Shown here: one piece after another, positions 21,830 to 34,400 of the stretch | Position numbering within the stretch: the first letter of the stretch is position 1 | Layout of the letters: each line of letters begins with the position of its first letter | Assembly: GCA_033439295.1 (NCBI GenBank) | Contig: JAVTLE010000021.1 | Location: 186,009-250,008 of the forward strand | Length of the DNA stretch: 64,000 bases | Reading direction: 5' to 3' | Source of the DNA: Deuterostichococcus epilithicus | Taxonomy: Eukaryota > Chlorophyta > Trebouxiophyceae > Prasiolales > Stichococcaceae | Program-made: the position numbers and the translations under genes | Notes under the pieces: generated by a model | What the model saw: only the letters and a program-made list of their open reading frames with translations | Database searches by the model: none | Told to the model about the DNA's origin: nothing

Positions 21830-24800
21830 GCTGCCGCAGGCCTGTCGGCTGCCCGCCTCGGGGCATTCGACGCATGCTTCGCTGCCCTAATCCCCCAGCC
21901 GGACAAGATCTTTGTCCCAAAACTCACGCCGCAGCCTTGCATTCTTTCACCCCAACCCACACCATCATGTGTCTGCTGTACCGCTGCAGGTGGAGATCAT
22001 TTCCGGGCTGCCGGCGGACGCGACGATCAGCCTGTACCGCTGCGGCCCCATGGTGGACCTGTGCCGGGGCCCCCACCTGCCGCACACGGGCTTCCTCAAG
22101 GCGACCGCGGTGCAGGCGCTGAGTCGCGCCTTTTGGAAGGGCGACGTCGCACGGGAAGGGCTGCAGGTTTGCTGCGCAATCGTCATCTTGGCTGGCCCTG
22201 CGTGACCTTCCAGTTCAGCACGGGATGCACAGTTCTGAGCATGGCATGTGAACTGTAGCATGGGCGTCTTGAAGTTGTGTCTGGCGAGATGTGCTGCCTG
22301 AAGTGGAGTTCGTTCCCGGGTATGCCGTCAGGCTCGGGCACACTACCCGCCTCGCCTGGCAGTGGCAGCTCGGGGGGACTGGCATGCGCAGACGTGCATG
22401 ACACTGCCGCTCACACGATGCGGGGCTTTTGCTCCTGCAAGTATAAACCCACCCAATATGAGGGACCCATGCGCCCTCTCGACTGTTTCTGTTCCTGCTG
22501 CTTCTAGTATACGAGGCTTCCAACGCATTGCATGGCACCGCAGTTCCTGAAAGGGAGCTGAGGAACGGATTCCAGAGATGCATGCAGCAGGCCAGGGAGC
22601 GGATCTCACACAGCAGTTACAATCGAACACAGCATTTGAGTCAAGTCTCACCCCAAATGCGAATGCAGCGGGTGTATGGCATCGCCTTCCCGGAGAAGGA
22701 GCTGATGAAGGAGTACCAGTACCGCATGGAAGAGGCCAAAAAGCGGGACCACCGCAATGTGGGCACGCAGCAGCAGCTGTTCATGTTCGACAAGCTGTCG
22801 CCCGGCTCGTGCTTCTTCCTGCCCAACGGCGCCGCCATCTACAACACGCTCGTGGAGGTGTGCTGCCATGCAGTGCTGCGTTATGCGATCATGCAACCCG
22901 CATCATGCATGACCTGCAGCAGTCTTGGAGATGCAGCTGTCTGCTACCGGCCGCCGCGCCACCATGGCACGCTCCTCATTCTGGCACCCTCCCTCTGGTC
23001 TGACGAGGGTGTCCGCCAGGCTGTCACGTCGCTATCAGCACAACACATGCTGTCGAGGATTGCGTGTTGCTGCTCCGCAGCTCCAGGTCTGGGGAATGCT
23101 GAGCCACTGTCACTGCTGCCCCTGCAGTACATCCGGGAGAAGTACTGGGAGTACGAGTACCACGAGGTGGTGACGCCCAACATGTTCAACCTGGAACTGT
23201 GGGAGACCTCTGGCCACGCGGCGCATTATAAGGTGCGCATGCGGGGCAGTCATCCTCGGACCTGGTGACGCGTAACGCTGATATAGTGTTCACCTGGCAG
23301 CCACGTTGGGATATGATGCGTACTCCAAGGTGCGGTGGCTGCGGCGTCTGTCATGGCTCGCATGATCTGAAATGCTTCCAACACTTGGGTGGTGGCCTCC
23401 AGCGGTGGCCAATGCGGCGCCTTGACTGGTGTGTGGCACTGCAGGGTGCCGCTATCGATTGGCCTTGACATCCAGGTTCGAGCTGGAATCTCAAAGCTTA
23501 GGTCACAGGCCGCTTGCGGTCTGCACGACAAGCACGCATTGCATCCGTGGGAACTTGACATGCCCGTCACCCACCCTGCAGGAGAACATGTTCCTGCTGG
23601 AGGTGGAGAAGCAGCAGTTTGGGCTCAAGCCCATGAACTGCCCCGGACACTGCCTCATCTTCGGCTCGCGCACGCGCACCTACCGGGAGCTGCCCCTGCG
23701 GCTGGCCGACTTTGGCGTGCTGCACCGCAACGAGTACTCTGGAGGTGCGGGGTTTGCAACGAATGGATGCGGAGAGCACATGCGCATGGACGGATGTCGA
23801 GGGGCGTTTTTCCTGCGTTTGCCTGCGGCAGGGTAGCAGGAATTCGGATGTAGAGTTTGCGCTGGCTCATGCCATGTCCCTGGCCTGCTTGTCACCACCG
23901 CGCCTCCAATGTCAAATTGCCCAGCGTCGGCATCAAGTGCCCACCAGTGCTAAAAGAGGCAGAATGGCTGTCAGCTCCATTCTTCTGCTGTAGTGCTGCG
24001 TTGCATCCCTGGCAGCCGCGTGCATCACTCCTCGTTGGTGACGATCGTCCCTCTCGTTTCATGCGCAGCAGCGCTGAGGGTGCTGCGGGGGTGCTGCGCT
24101 TTCAGCAAAAGTGGGCGCACATGCTCTACCTCCCCAGTATGGTGCTGACCGGAGTGTGCAAATTCCTGCAGCACTGACGGGGCTGACCAGGGTGCGGCGC
24201 TTCCAACAGGACGATGCGCACATCTTCTGCCGCCCGGCGCAGGTCTCCGCCGAGGTCGGCAAATTTCTGCGCATGATGGGCGAGGTGCGGCACTGCAGAC
24301 GACGGTCTGCTCGCGCTCCCTCCCTGCTGTACGAGCTTCCGCAACACACTTCCGCTGCATGGACCAGAATTCAGCATCCCTGCAAACTTTCGAAGATCCA
24401 CACGTCTTCTCTCTCCTTCCTTGCAGCTGCATAGGTTGGCTGTAAAATGCTCTCGTCCTCCCTTGCGAATCACTCTCAGCGGCTGCTGCACCGGGGTCTC
24501 GCATGCCGTGGGCAGGGCTACGTGCCAGGCGGCAGCTCGGCATTTGCTTCGTCCCCTACCATGCGCCACCTCGGCAGGCTGGCTCCACTATCTCGCCCTC
24601 TCTCGAGCGCATCTACTCTTACACGCGTGGCAACTGGGTAGCCACACTGACGATAACAAGGCTGGCACTCGATAATGCCTGCCGGAGCATGCTTCTAGCA
24701 CGAGCAGGCGGGTGGAGACCTCCAGCCTGCAGTGCCGCCTAGACCAGCGTCCATGCGTGCGCTGCTCAGATCCAGTCCCTGCAGGCGGACGAGGTGATCG

Positions 24801-27800
24801 GGCTGCGACACCGTGCGGCGCCGTCGCTCGACCCGAAACTCAACTCCAAAGCGTCAAGCATCGTCACCATGTTCTGGCTGCTGCAAACTTGCTCTCCAGC
24901 TCCACCATGCATGGTGCAGGTGTACGAGGTGTTTGGGCTGCAGTACCGCATGGCGCTGTCCACGCGGCCAGAGAAGTACATGGGGGACCTGGACCAGTGG
25001 GCGCGCGCGGAGGCGGCCCTGGAGCAGGCGCTCGACGCGACCGGCGAGCCGTGGGAGGTGAGTTCAGGGTTCAGGGTTTCCTTAGGCGGGTGCGAGAGCT
25101 GGCGCGATGTGCTGGGTGTCCAGGAGCGTGCGGCAAAGGTCCCAGGGCGCTGTCGCAGTGGGCGGTGTGCTGCAAGTGCAGCGCCGCGCGGCGCATGGTT
25201 TCAGATGCCTGGCGGCGCGCTTCTGGCGGGCACAGCCCATTCGCCTGGCCGGGCGGAAGGCAGATTGCCTGCAGAGCCAAATGGCCTCTGCTGTCCGAAT
25301 TTCCCCCGGCATCACAAACAAGCTTTCCTCTTCAAGCGTTGTGCTGTCAATCAGCAGGCCAAATTACCCCAGCCTGCGCATGCAACACAACCGTCAGATA
25401 GCACCGTATTCTGACCAGCATTTCTGTTCGCCTGCTCTGTGCAGTACAACCCCGGGGACGGCGCGTTCTACGGTCCCAAAATCGACATCACTGTGTTCGA
25501 TGCGCTGCGGCGGAAGTTCCAGTGCGCCACCATGCAGCTCGACTTCCAGCTTCCCATCAAGTGCGGCGCCTTCTCTCTCATCTGCCGTGGCCTGAGCTGT
25601 CTGCAGCTCAAATGGAAAGCGCGTCCTGTCTGCTAGAGTCAGCGCACCAGCTCCCTTTCGATTCGGATGTGTGTCATCTGCTCGGCAAGATTCTCTGCAG
25701 CTCGTTGGAGGCACAACGTTCTGCAGCACCTTTCCCGATTGCCCTTTCGAGCTGCACCTTTTCTGACAGCAGGCCAAGCGGCGCCCGCACCGCCGCCATG
25801 CCTGCTGGCCTGTCCTGCACGTTTTAATAATCAGCCCCTCCTGCAGAAGAAACCGTTGTGCAGCAACACCCCAACAACCCCGAGCTCGGGCTGCGATTCT
25901 CGCTCACCCCGCCTTTCATTGTACAATCTGTCTTCGGATTTGCTAACTATGACGTCAACCATCCTGGTATGTCATCCCGACATCCGGCCGCTGCAGGCAT
26001 GGGCTGCGCTGCATGACATGGGCAGCAGGCGGTGAAGGCGCTACATGTCTCCGACCTTTCAACATCATCCCAATCTTGTTGTGTGTCAACGTCCGCAGGT
26101 TCGGGCTGCGGTACTCCACGGAGGAGCAGAAGTTTGAGGCGCCGGTCATCCTGCACCGAGCCATCCTCGGCTCCGTGGAGCGCATGTTTGCAATCCTGAC
26201 GGAGCACTACGCCGGCAAGTGGCCCCTGTGGCTCAGCCCGCGCCAGGTGCGGTTGGGGCAGGGTTCTGGGTTTCAGGGTTTGATTGTAAAACATAAATGC
26301 AAAAGGTTTCTCGTGGTGGGCGGCGGGAGGGGCATGCCGCCCTGTGCTGCCAGTGTGCTGCTAGTGTCTGGAGGCTCAGATCAGGGCGCCGCTGAGGGCA
26401 CTGTCCCGAGGCGCATGCCGCCTGTGCTGCGGCAGCGGCGGTGCGTTGGTAGGCCAGGGCACGGGTCCACATCGGGGTAGTGTTCTGCAGAAAACCTGGA
26501 GGGTCTGCCGGCCACAATCTTGGCTGCTGCCGCCTGCCTGCGGGTCTTCCCCACTCCTGCCTGCCTGCGGGGGTCTGCCTACCTCAGTCCGAGAAGACTC
26601 TGACAGGAAGAATGTGTCGTCCTCCCAGATTCTCGCAGAAGATCCCTCCGGGGTGAAGCTGACGATCACCATGTCAATCAATTCAAACTTTCGGGCTCCG
26701 CAGGTCATGATCGTGCCCATCTCGGAGTCCAGCGCCGGGTACGCGCAGGACGTGCGGAGGGAGCTGCGGAAGTCGCGCATCCACGCGGAGGTGGACATCA
26801 CGGACCGCAAGATGCAGAAGAAGGTCCGGGAGGCCCAGCTGGAGCAGTGGAACTACATCCTGGTGCGCTCGGCTGATTGGCGGTCTTTCGATGTCTACCT
26901 CTCAGTCTTTTATCTTTGGAGCGGTCATTCCCAGTTGCATGGCATCTCACAGGGTGGTGCGCATTGGTCATCCGTATCTCTGATCTTGCAATGGGCTGCC
27001 TGGTCAGAGATGCATTTCAAATCCTCATCAGACATCCGCGAGGCGCAGCTGTGGGAGCTGTTTACCTGCTGCTGGGCGCTTCCTTGGGCAGCGCCCTAGA
27101 GATTGACACAGTCGGCACCGTTGGTTTGTCCTTTGAATTGCAGCTCTCGCACAGCTCGGCGTCGCTGCCGCCGACATGGGCGGCGGACGCGCCGATGGTC
27201 GGTATCATGGCCCCTGCTCACCCCTGCACGTCATGTATCCTGCTGCAAACCCTGCACCTTGCGCTCCAGGTGGTCGGCGAGGAGGAGCGGAAGGCGGGTA
27301 CCGTCAACGTGCGCACGCGCGACAACCACGTGCGCTGCTTCCCTGCGCTGCCCTGATGCTCGAGCTCCTCGATTTCTATGCTCAGCTCACCAAAGCAGAC
27401 CCTCGAAACGTGGAGACGCTCACAGCTCACCACTTGGCTGGTGCCTGTGCATCGGCACGCACCCTGGGCGCGCTCGTGCATGCACTGGAATGCATCGCAT
27501 GACCCTCCCATGTTGCAAACGAGGTTTGTGTGTGGGCTTGGTGTCCGCTCATGCAGCCTTCCGCACCAATTGTCATAGCTTGCATGAGTGTCGAACTCAT
27601 GCTGCGCCATTGACTGCACCGCGCCGCCGCAAGTTGATGCATCATGTGCAGCCACGTGTCGTGAGGCCGAATGGTGCCACACCGCAGGTGCACGGCATGC
27701 ACTCCGTTGCGTCTGTCGCGGAAAAGATTTCGACGGAGATAGCTTCCCGCAGCAAGACATCGGCGTTCATCACGCCCGAAGACGCCGTACCAGATGCGGC

Positions 27801-27906
27801 AGTCGGCACTGCACCCGCTGGCAATGTGACAGCACAACCAGCGCCGGGAGTGGATGACGGCGCAGCTGCCGCAGCCGCAGCGCGTGTTGCCGGCGAATCA
27901 TCCTGA
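19448..27906 (+). CDS. Threonyl-tRNA synthetase, cytosolic type
   Basis: Sixteen exons: 19448-19745, 20321-20429, 20658-20748, 20931-21101, 21505-21588, 21990-22166, 22669-22857, 23128-23232, 23582-23744, 24172-24284, 24920-25057, 25445-25560, 26099-26246, 26704-26862, 27270-27329, 27688-27906; 779 residues. It charges tRNA-Thr. Order: a polar N-terminal extension with coiled coil (1-100, [16 protein letters not shown]); a TGS domain (100-165, [20 protein letters not shown]); the second, editing-associated domain ([33 protein letters not shown]); the class II core with motif 1 region ([19 protein letters not shown]), zinc-ligand motif [10 protein letters not shown], motif 2 [25 protein letters not shown] and motif 3 region [11 protein letters not shown]; and the anticodon-binding domain ([30 protein letters not shown]). 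No obvious transit peptide, so cytosolic action is likely; dual targeting cannot be excluded. An Ala/Pro-rich 50-residue C-terminal tail is unusual for the family. Two exons have ghost copies upstream. Confidence 0.95.
21790..21826. repeat. (GGC)n microsatellite in ThrRS intron 5
   Basis: A run of about eleven GGC triplets in the intron between exons 5 and 6. It creates spurious poly-Ala/Gly/Arg frames on both strands. Confidence 0.85.
22525..22668 (+). repeat. Ghost copy of the start of ThrRS exon 7 (144-bp tandem, open frame)
   Basis: The intronic segment reads [20 protein letters not shown] against [20 protein letters not shown] of exon 7, at an offset of 144 bp (48 codons). The frame stays open across the ghost and into the exon. 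Similarity is lower than for the CWC22 ghosts and fades toward the junction. The base pair before the aligned exon start is no longer AG (a CTAG lies 18 bp upstream). Confidence 0.78.
24071..24171 (+). repeat. Ghost copy of ThrRS exon 10 (101-bp tandem)
   Basis: The ghost reads [20 protein letters not shown]...KFLQ against [20 protein letters not shown]...KFLR of exon 10. About 24 of 35 bases match around the FQQ..AH motif, and both ends align at an offset of 101 bp. The unit is not a multiple of three, so inclusion would shift the frame. An AG (ATGCGCAG) lies two bases before the aligned start. The acceptor now used for exon 10 (CTGCAG at 24166-24171) aligns with the coding bases CTGCGC near the exon's end. 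Confidence 0.8.
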
Positions 27907-28448
27907 CCATGAGCAGCCCGCTCAATGCATGCTGCGGCGCCGCTGCCACAAGGGCGCGCCGTGGGTAGTCCTGCTGCCAAGTGCTGGCGGCACCAACTAA
28001 TGCAGGAGGCACACCAGCAGCTTGCGTGACGAGTGCTCAAGCAGTCGGTGTGCGCCAAGGTGTGATTGAACCCGTGTGCGTCTCTTGCTGTGTGCGTCGC
28101 GTCTAAAGTGCAGAGTTTTTTAGGGTCGAGTATCGCCCATGAGCAAAACAGTAGGTAGCAACATTGTGGTGCCTAGCAGGCGGCAAATTTGCAGCGGACC
28201 ACACAACCCTCGTCTCATGACCAACAAAGTCAGGCCTACCCGAAGCGGGTCATGCAAACGTGAAGTCGGTCTGTTCCGCTGCTTTCACCACCATGTGCTG
28301 CCAGGCAATGGCCATCGGGTTCTGCTGACAGCATAACGCTAACTCGCCACCTAGCACACTCTGTCACTGCAACACCTCGTCTGCTGCTGCTCGCCGTCAG
28401 AACACGGAAGCCCCTGCCGCCGCTGCGTCACGCCGGCGCGCCGCTGTG
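27907..28448. other. Convergent 3' region between ThrRS (+) and STT3 (-)
   Basis: About 540 bp holding both 3' UTRs. No gene recognised. Confidence 0.5.
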
Positions 28449-28469
28449 TCACGCCGGCGCGCCGCTGGC
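28428..28469 (-). repeat. 21-bp tandem duplication spanning the STT3 stop codon
   Basis: Two near-identical 21-bp units (GTCACGCCGGCGCGCCGCTG on the plus strand) lie head to tail. The STT3 stop (TGA, plus-strand TCA at 28449-28451) is in the proximal copy and the second copy follows in the 3' UTR. Confidence 0.75.
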
Positions 28470-31400
28470 GGTGCGCCGCTTGGCCAGCGCAGCGCGGCGG
28501 GTGCCACGCGGCCGCCTTGGGTTTCGGAGCCGGCCTTCACGTGCCGGCGCCGGAAGCACGCGGTAGATGCGCATCATCCAATGTTCTGACGTGTAGACCT
28601 CCTCAAAATATTTGAGCCTGCGGGAACAGTGAACAAATTCACAAAATCATTCCGAAATTTCCCCCTTTTTTTCCTCGTCTCGAGTTTATGCCCATGGCAA
28701 AAGGGACCTTACTTGAAGTCCATGAGGCCGATCTGGCAGTTGCGGACGCGGTCGTAGCCGCGCTGCCCCGTCGCCATCGTCGCGGCATCGGCAAAGCGGT
28801 AGTAGGTCAGCCGGTACATCAGGCTGTCCGACATGGTCTGCGAGCAGGAAGGGCAGTGTCCTTTCTTTTGGTCGCTTGTTGGAAGCGAACACAGTCCCTT
28901 TTGCTTGTGTTATCAGAATCAACATAGCCCAGCCTCCCCAGGTCCAGGTGGATCAGAGGCCGAGGTCAGGCCAACTGCGCGGCAAATGCGGGCAGGAGCA
29001 GTGATTCCCAGGCGGCTGTGTACAGTGGGACGACAGGAAGGGCAGCAACAATAGGTGAGCAGGATGACGAGCTGCGGAGGCGGCAGCAGCAGGGGAATAG
29101 GCAAGCCAGGGAGAGGTGGAGGGACGGGAAGCAAAGGCGAGGCAGCAGCGATGTGTGTGTCAAGTGCGGGTGCCGGGCAAACCAGATACAAGCGATCATC
29201 AAGAGAGGTCGTCACACCTTGGTGACCTTGTCGTCGACGCGGTAGGAGCCCTCGCCGATGTAGTCCTTCTCCTTGATCTCGGGGAACACGCCGCCGCCGA
29301 TGCGCACCATCCACAGGAACTTGTTGATGTCGTCGGAGGGGTACCTGGGATTGAGGAAGGCGGTTACAGATCTCAGAACCAGTCTGCTGGCTTTAAAGTC
29401 GACGAAGTGAGCTGCAAGATGCAAGCTGTGATGCCGCCTGAGCGCAACTGTGCCAAGGCAGCACAGCAAAAAACAATGCACGCCAGGGGTGTATCGTGCC
29501 CCCCTGTTCTGCTGTCAGGCCCCGCAGTCATACCAGACGACAGTCATGTCCTCATCTGCTCCCGGAACTGCTTCAACATTGCACGCACTTGCACCATGCC
29601 AAGACATGGCCGCTGCACATGCCCTTGATGACGCCGCGAAGAAGGACGTCAGTCTGCATCGAGGGAGCAAGGATTGCGCCGGATAACGACAGCAAGAATC
29701 TGCACATAACTGCCGCCAGACGCACCCGATGAAGCCGCCAAAGAGGACGAAGACGTAGTCGACGTCCAGGGAGCGGAAGATGCGCCAGGCTTTCCGCTCC
29801 GGAGAAGACATGGCGCGCCCCACAGTCGCGATGTGCGTGTTGTTCCAGGTGTTGTTGTCCACGATGACGGTGCGGTTGGCCATCGCCGTGGTCTGGTAGC
29901 CGTAGTCCCACCAGCTGGCCACCTGCGGCCAGGTCGCAGGGAGGAGCTTCAAAACAGTGTCGGTGACACAGCTGCCTGAAAGCAATGATCGTGGTAGTTG
30001 TAGTCCCACTCAGCTGGACACATGCGGCAGGCGGATACCGGCAGCGTCCTTCTGAAGGACAGAGGTGGCAATGCAAACCATGATTTTCTCCCGTGGCAAC
30101 GATTGACATACGGTAAGGCACCGCGCAAAATAGGGCGGCAGCAGGGTGGCTGACGCATCGCTTTACACAAGGGCGCGCTGGATGCAGGCAGGACCACCGC
30201 CTTCCCAAGCGACAGCATAGCCTTTCAGGTGTTTCAGGTATGGTGCTGACCTGCCGCCGCAGCGGCGACCACAAGGCTGACCAGCACGCGATGGCGCGCT
30301 AGCGTCATGCGATCCCGCCTCAGGATCTTGCCGGCGCACGACTGAATGCTGTCTGTTCTGACTGCGCCTCATGGGCAGGGTTGAGGCAGGGCCGTGCAAA
30401 AGGAACGACCAGGCCACAGCTGGGCGAGGGACCTTTCAGGAGGAAGGCAGGGAGGGGGGAAATAAATAAAAATCATGATTTGTGCTGCACCTTTGCGTCC
30501 TCTGGCGTGTTGTGGCGCAGCCAGGAGTAGGACTCCCGGAAATCGTCAAACACGTGCAGCGAGCCGTCCGCGCGCCTGCCGCCATTGCATGACAGCAAGT
30601 TCAGCGCAAGTCGCCTGAAATTGCAAGGGTCGAACTGCCGCTTGTGGCTGCCGGGGTGCCTGCTCGCGGAGTCACCACCTGCTGAGAGGATGAAGTGTCA
30701 AGGCACATCCGGCCAAATCGCGTACAATGACAGACGGCAGGTACTGTGTTGGCGTTTGGTGAGCAAGCATGGCATACCGATCGCAGCTTCTCAGCCTGAT
30801 ATGTCCGTCCGCGGCCTCCAACTACAGGCCCAACTGCCACAATCAGTGGCACCAGGACACTCCGCCTGTCAAGCCTGCGGTGCGATACCATGCAGCAGAC
30901 ATGCCCACTCGAGAGCAGCAGGGGTTGTTAGCTGGAGCTGGATGCGCACTTCTCTGACGCTGGCTTTGGCTGTCTGACCTTGACTCTGGTCTGATGCTGA
31001 TGGCCTTTGAAAGATGGCCCTCTTGGTGAGCATGCATGTCAGCTGACGCAGGGCTCTGATGCCGGCTGCTGCCCCGATGCAGTGCGCTGTGCATGCCACC
31101 ACCTACTGGTTGACGAGCGAGGCAGCTGCAGGTGTCGGAAGGTGCTCATAGAGAGGAACACAGCAACCTGATTGAACAGAAGTCCTACAGGCAAGAAATC
31201 GCCTCTGCAGCCTTCAGTGCAATGCTCAGCACAGGGTGGCCGACACTCATAGGGCATGGTGCATAACCACTCCATAGGGAAGGGCTGGACAATCGAGATA
31301 TGCACTCTAGTTCCAACAGGCGCATGCTTGACACCGATCACTCCATCCAAGCGCGGCCACGCGGTCCGCGCTTCATGTGCATGTCTAACGGCGTCGAGCA

Positions 31401-34400
31401 CACGTCTGTCAGAACTGCATCTGTTGAAACCCGGACACAGGGTTCGGACAGGAGTCCCTCTGAACAAGGCTCGGCAGTGGCGACAGGAGGAAGAAACGCA
31501 CTTGGTCTGCAGCACGATGGAGGGCGCCGAGTACATGTCGGCCGACACCCAGACGCAGTGCACGGTGTAGCCGACCAGCGCCGCCAGCAGGCCCAGCGTC
31601 GCGACCGCCGCGATCTCCTTGGGCAGCAGCCGCCGCCGCGCCGGGCCCCGGGGACCGGCAGCCTGCGCGGCGCCGCCGGCCTGCGGCACCGCGGGAAGGA
31701 GGCGTGAGTGGCACGGGAGCGGGGCCAGATGCAACCACCCTGTGGCACCAGAGCTCCAGCGCTCTGATCCAAGGCTGCGCCAGAGGAGACGGGTGTGAGG
31801 TGGATGTATTTAGGCCTGGGCCTGATCATGCAGTCTGAGTCGAGACCAGCGAAAATGCCTGAAGGGTAGATACCGGACCCTGGCCGCGGCCACGCGCAGC
31901 GGCCTTGTTCGGCCATCCTCAAGTGCCACAGCCCAGCGCTGGAGCCTAAACTCTTTCTCGACGTGTCTCCGCAAGCTAGTGATTGGGCTCCTGCCGGCCC
32001 TCACCTTTAGGAACCTCAGAGCCCTGGGGGCCTTACGCCGCCGGGCGCCGGCGCCGTCAGCGGCGGCGGCGCTGCTTGCCAGAACGAGCTGCGCCGACTT
32101 GCCAGCTCCCAGCGGCTGGACCTCGGTCCGACCGACAAGCCCGGGACTTACTTTCGGGGAAACACCTGGTTCTGCTTTGACAGAGTGTAGGTAGGAGTGG
32201 GCTCGGGCACCTGTCGTGGACGCAGCCCTCTCGGTGCGCCGTGCGCGGCGGATGGTGGGCTCTACTGTTGCTCTGGGCTCGACTGTTATGTCCCATAGCG
32301 GCGCTTGCACCTGATGCCATTCAGCGGATGCTGTGCCCGCAGCGTGTGCAACACTGACCGCACAGCTGAAAGTGATACAGACAGATGCAAGAAGGGTCTA
32401 CCTTAGTGGGCTTGTTCGTCTTCGATGGCCGCCGCTTCTGCACCCGCTCCTCGACGGCCGCCTGCGCGCCAGTTTTGGCCGGGGTGGGAGCAGCAGCGGC
32501 GGCGGCGGCGGTTGCATCGGCCCCGCTGGGCGCCCGCAGCGACGCGAGGCACAGCGACAGCAGCGAGTCAGCGCCGGCGCCGGCGAGGCAGCAGGCCGCG
32601 GGCGCCAGCACCAGCATGAGCCGCACCTGCAGCGCAGCTGGGAGAGGTGCTGGGCAGGTGGAGCTTTGCAAGGGGCGCTGTGTGTGGTTTGACAACTGCC
32701 TGGCCGGCAGATGTGCTGAAAAGACCGGTGCAAGGGCAGAGGATTGATTCCTTCGGCCCTTGCTTTCCTGCGCGCAAGGCTTGTAACGATCATGGTGCAG
32801 CTGACGCACAGGTTCAGGAAGCAGCTGCGCGGACCAGGCGCGTAGTTCGAGGGTGGCGCACCATGACGCCGGAGAAGTAGACGGCGGTCAGTCCGTACAG
32901 CAGCAGGAACAGGCTGGCGTCCGTCAGCGGCCGGAAGCAGGCGATGATGCCGGCCGGCATCAGCAGCACCTGCATTCAGGGGATGCACTGCGCCTCGGGA
33001 TTCTGCGCGCGCGGGGTGTCGGGCCTCACAGGTCGGACCGCCCGCCAGCGATGCCAGCAGGTGCACACCCAGTAACAGAGAGGGCGTTTCGGCCAGGATT
33101 GGAGGTCCACCCCGCAGCACACAAGGACACTGCGCATGGGCCCAGGCGACCCTCTGCGTGGAAGGGGAGTCAAACCCTAAAACCTCAGACAGCACGAGAA
33201 GCACGCAGCAGCCGCACCAGGATGTTGAGGTCGGTGAAGTAGGAGGGCCAGGCGGGCGGCTGGTGCTCCGAGACGGAGGCGATGATGGGGATGTACTTGG
33301 AGGCGTACGTGGGGTCCAGCAGGCTCAGCGACCGGCCTGCGCGGCGGGATACGACTCAACGACTGCACCAGCAAAACCATGCAGGACCAAACACGGGGCT
33401 GGACGTCGCTTGGGGGTCCGGGGCACGTTGAGCGGCTGACGTGGTCGGCTGCCGTTGGGGTGTGCTGTGCACTGGGACCAGGGCCTGCTCGGTGCCGCAT
33501 TATAAGCGCACTGCTCGCAATGTCCAGCTGCAGCAGACGTGGTTACGAGTCATTGACCCTGTACCCATAGCTTGCCCGAAGGCACAGGCCCCGCGCGCGC
33601 GCGCGCNNNGTAGTGCACCCACCGGTCCAGCCGAAGGTGGGGGAAGCCATGACGAAGCCGACGACCGCGGTGATGACCGCGGCAGCGGCGACCACCAGTG
33701 CCGTCAGCAGCGCCGCCTTGGCGCGGCCGTACATGGCGGGGCTCAGCATGCCCTGCATGGTGGGCAGCCTTGGTAAGCACGGACGATGCAGAGCGGATTC
33801 GAAACTGCAGGGCATCAATGCGTCGCCAGCCTGCTGGTGGGCATCAGCAATGGCGGTGCAGTGTCTGGGCGACAAAGCCGCCCTGGTGTCGCACATGTCA
33901 CGCTCTAGCTGGGATACTGAGCACCTGCAAGGCGGACCACTCGATTCCAGGGTGGACGCACGAGCTTGCACCGGGTGGTCACCAAGCAGCTGCCCTGAGA
34001 GGGGGGTCGAGAAAGCTTGATGAAGCGGATGCCGAGTGCGGCGTGCAGCACGGCGAACGTCAGGAAGGCGCCAAAGTGCTCGCTGGTCAGGACCGCGTTG
34101 AAGCCCACCACCGGAATGGACGCTGCACAGATGGGAGGGGGGCCGACAGAAAATCAGCTGCTGCACGATGGTGGCTGCACGCTCGCATCTTCCGTGACAG
34201 CCGGCACTGTGGCAGGGCTTTCGGGACTGGGATGAATCGAACGGGCGCGCCTTCTTGCCAACTGCGAGATCAGCACAGATGCGCGGTCTGCCGCAGGCGA
34301 ATCCATGCAGCTGCAGGTGGGTAGGGCGCACACCCGCTTCGAGGGTGCCCATGACGATGAAGGGTGCGAAGGCGACGTACAGGCGCCCCGACAGCCGCCC

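Noticed and set aside
25880-25985. Possible ghost of ThrRS exon 13 ([15 protein letters not shown] against [12 protein letters not shown]...PVILHR)
   Set aside because: CTCGGGCTGCG matches well, but the rest needs gaps and the offset (about 215 bp) is outside the usual range. Too weak to list without an alignment score.
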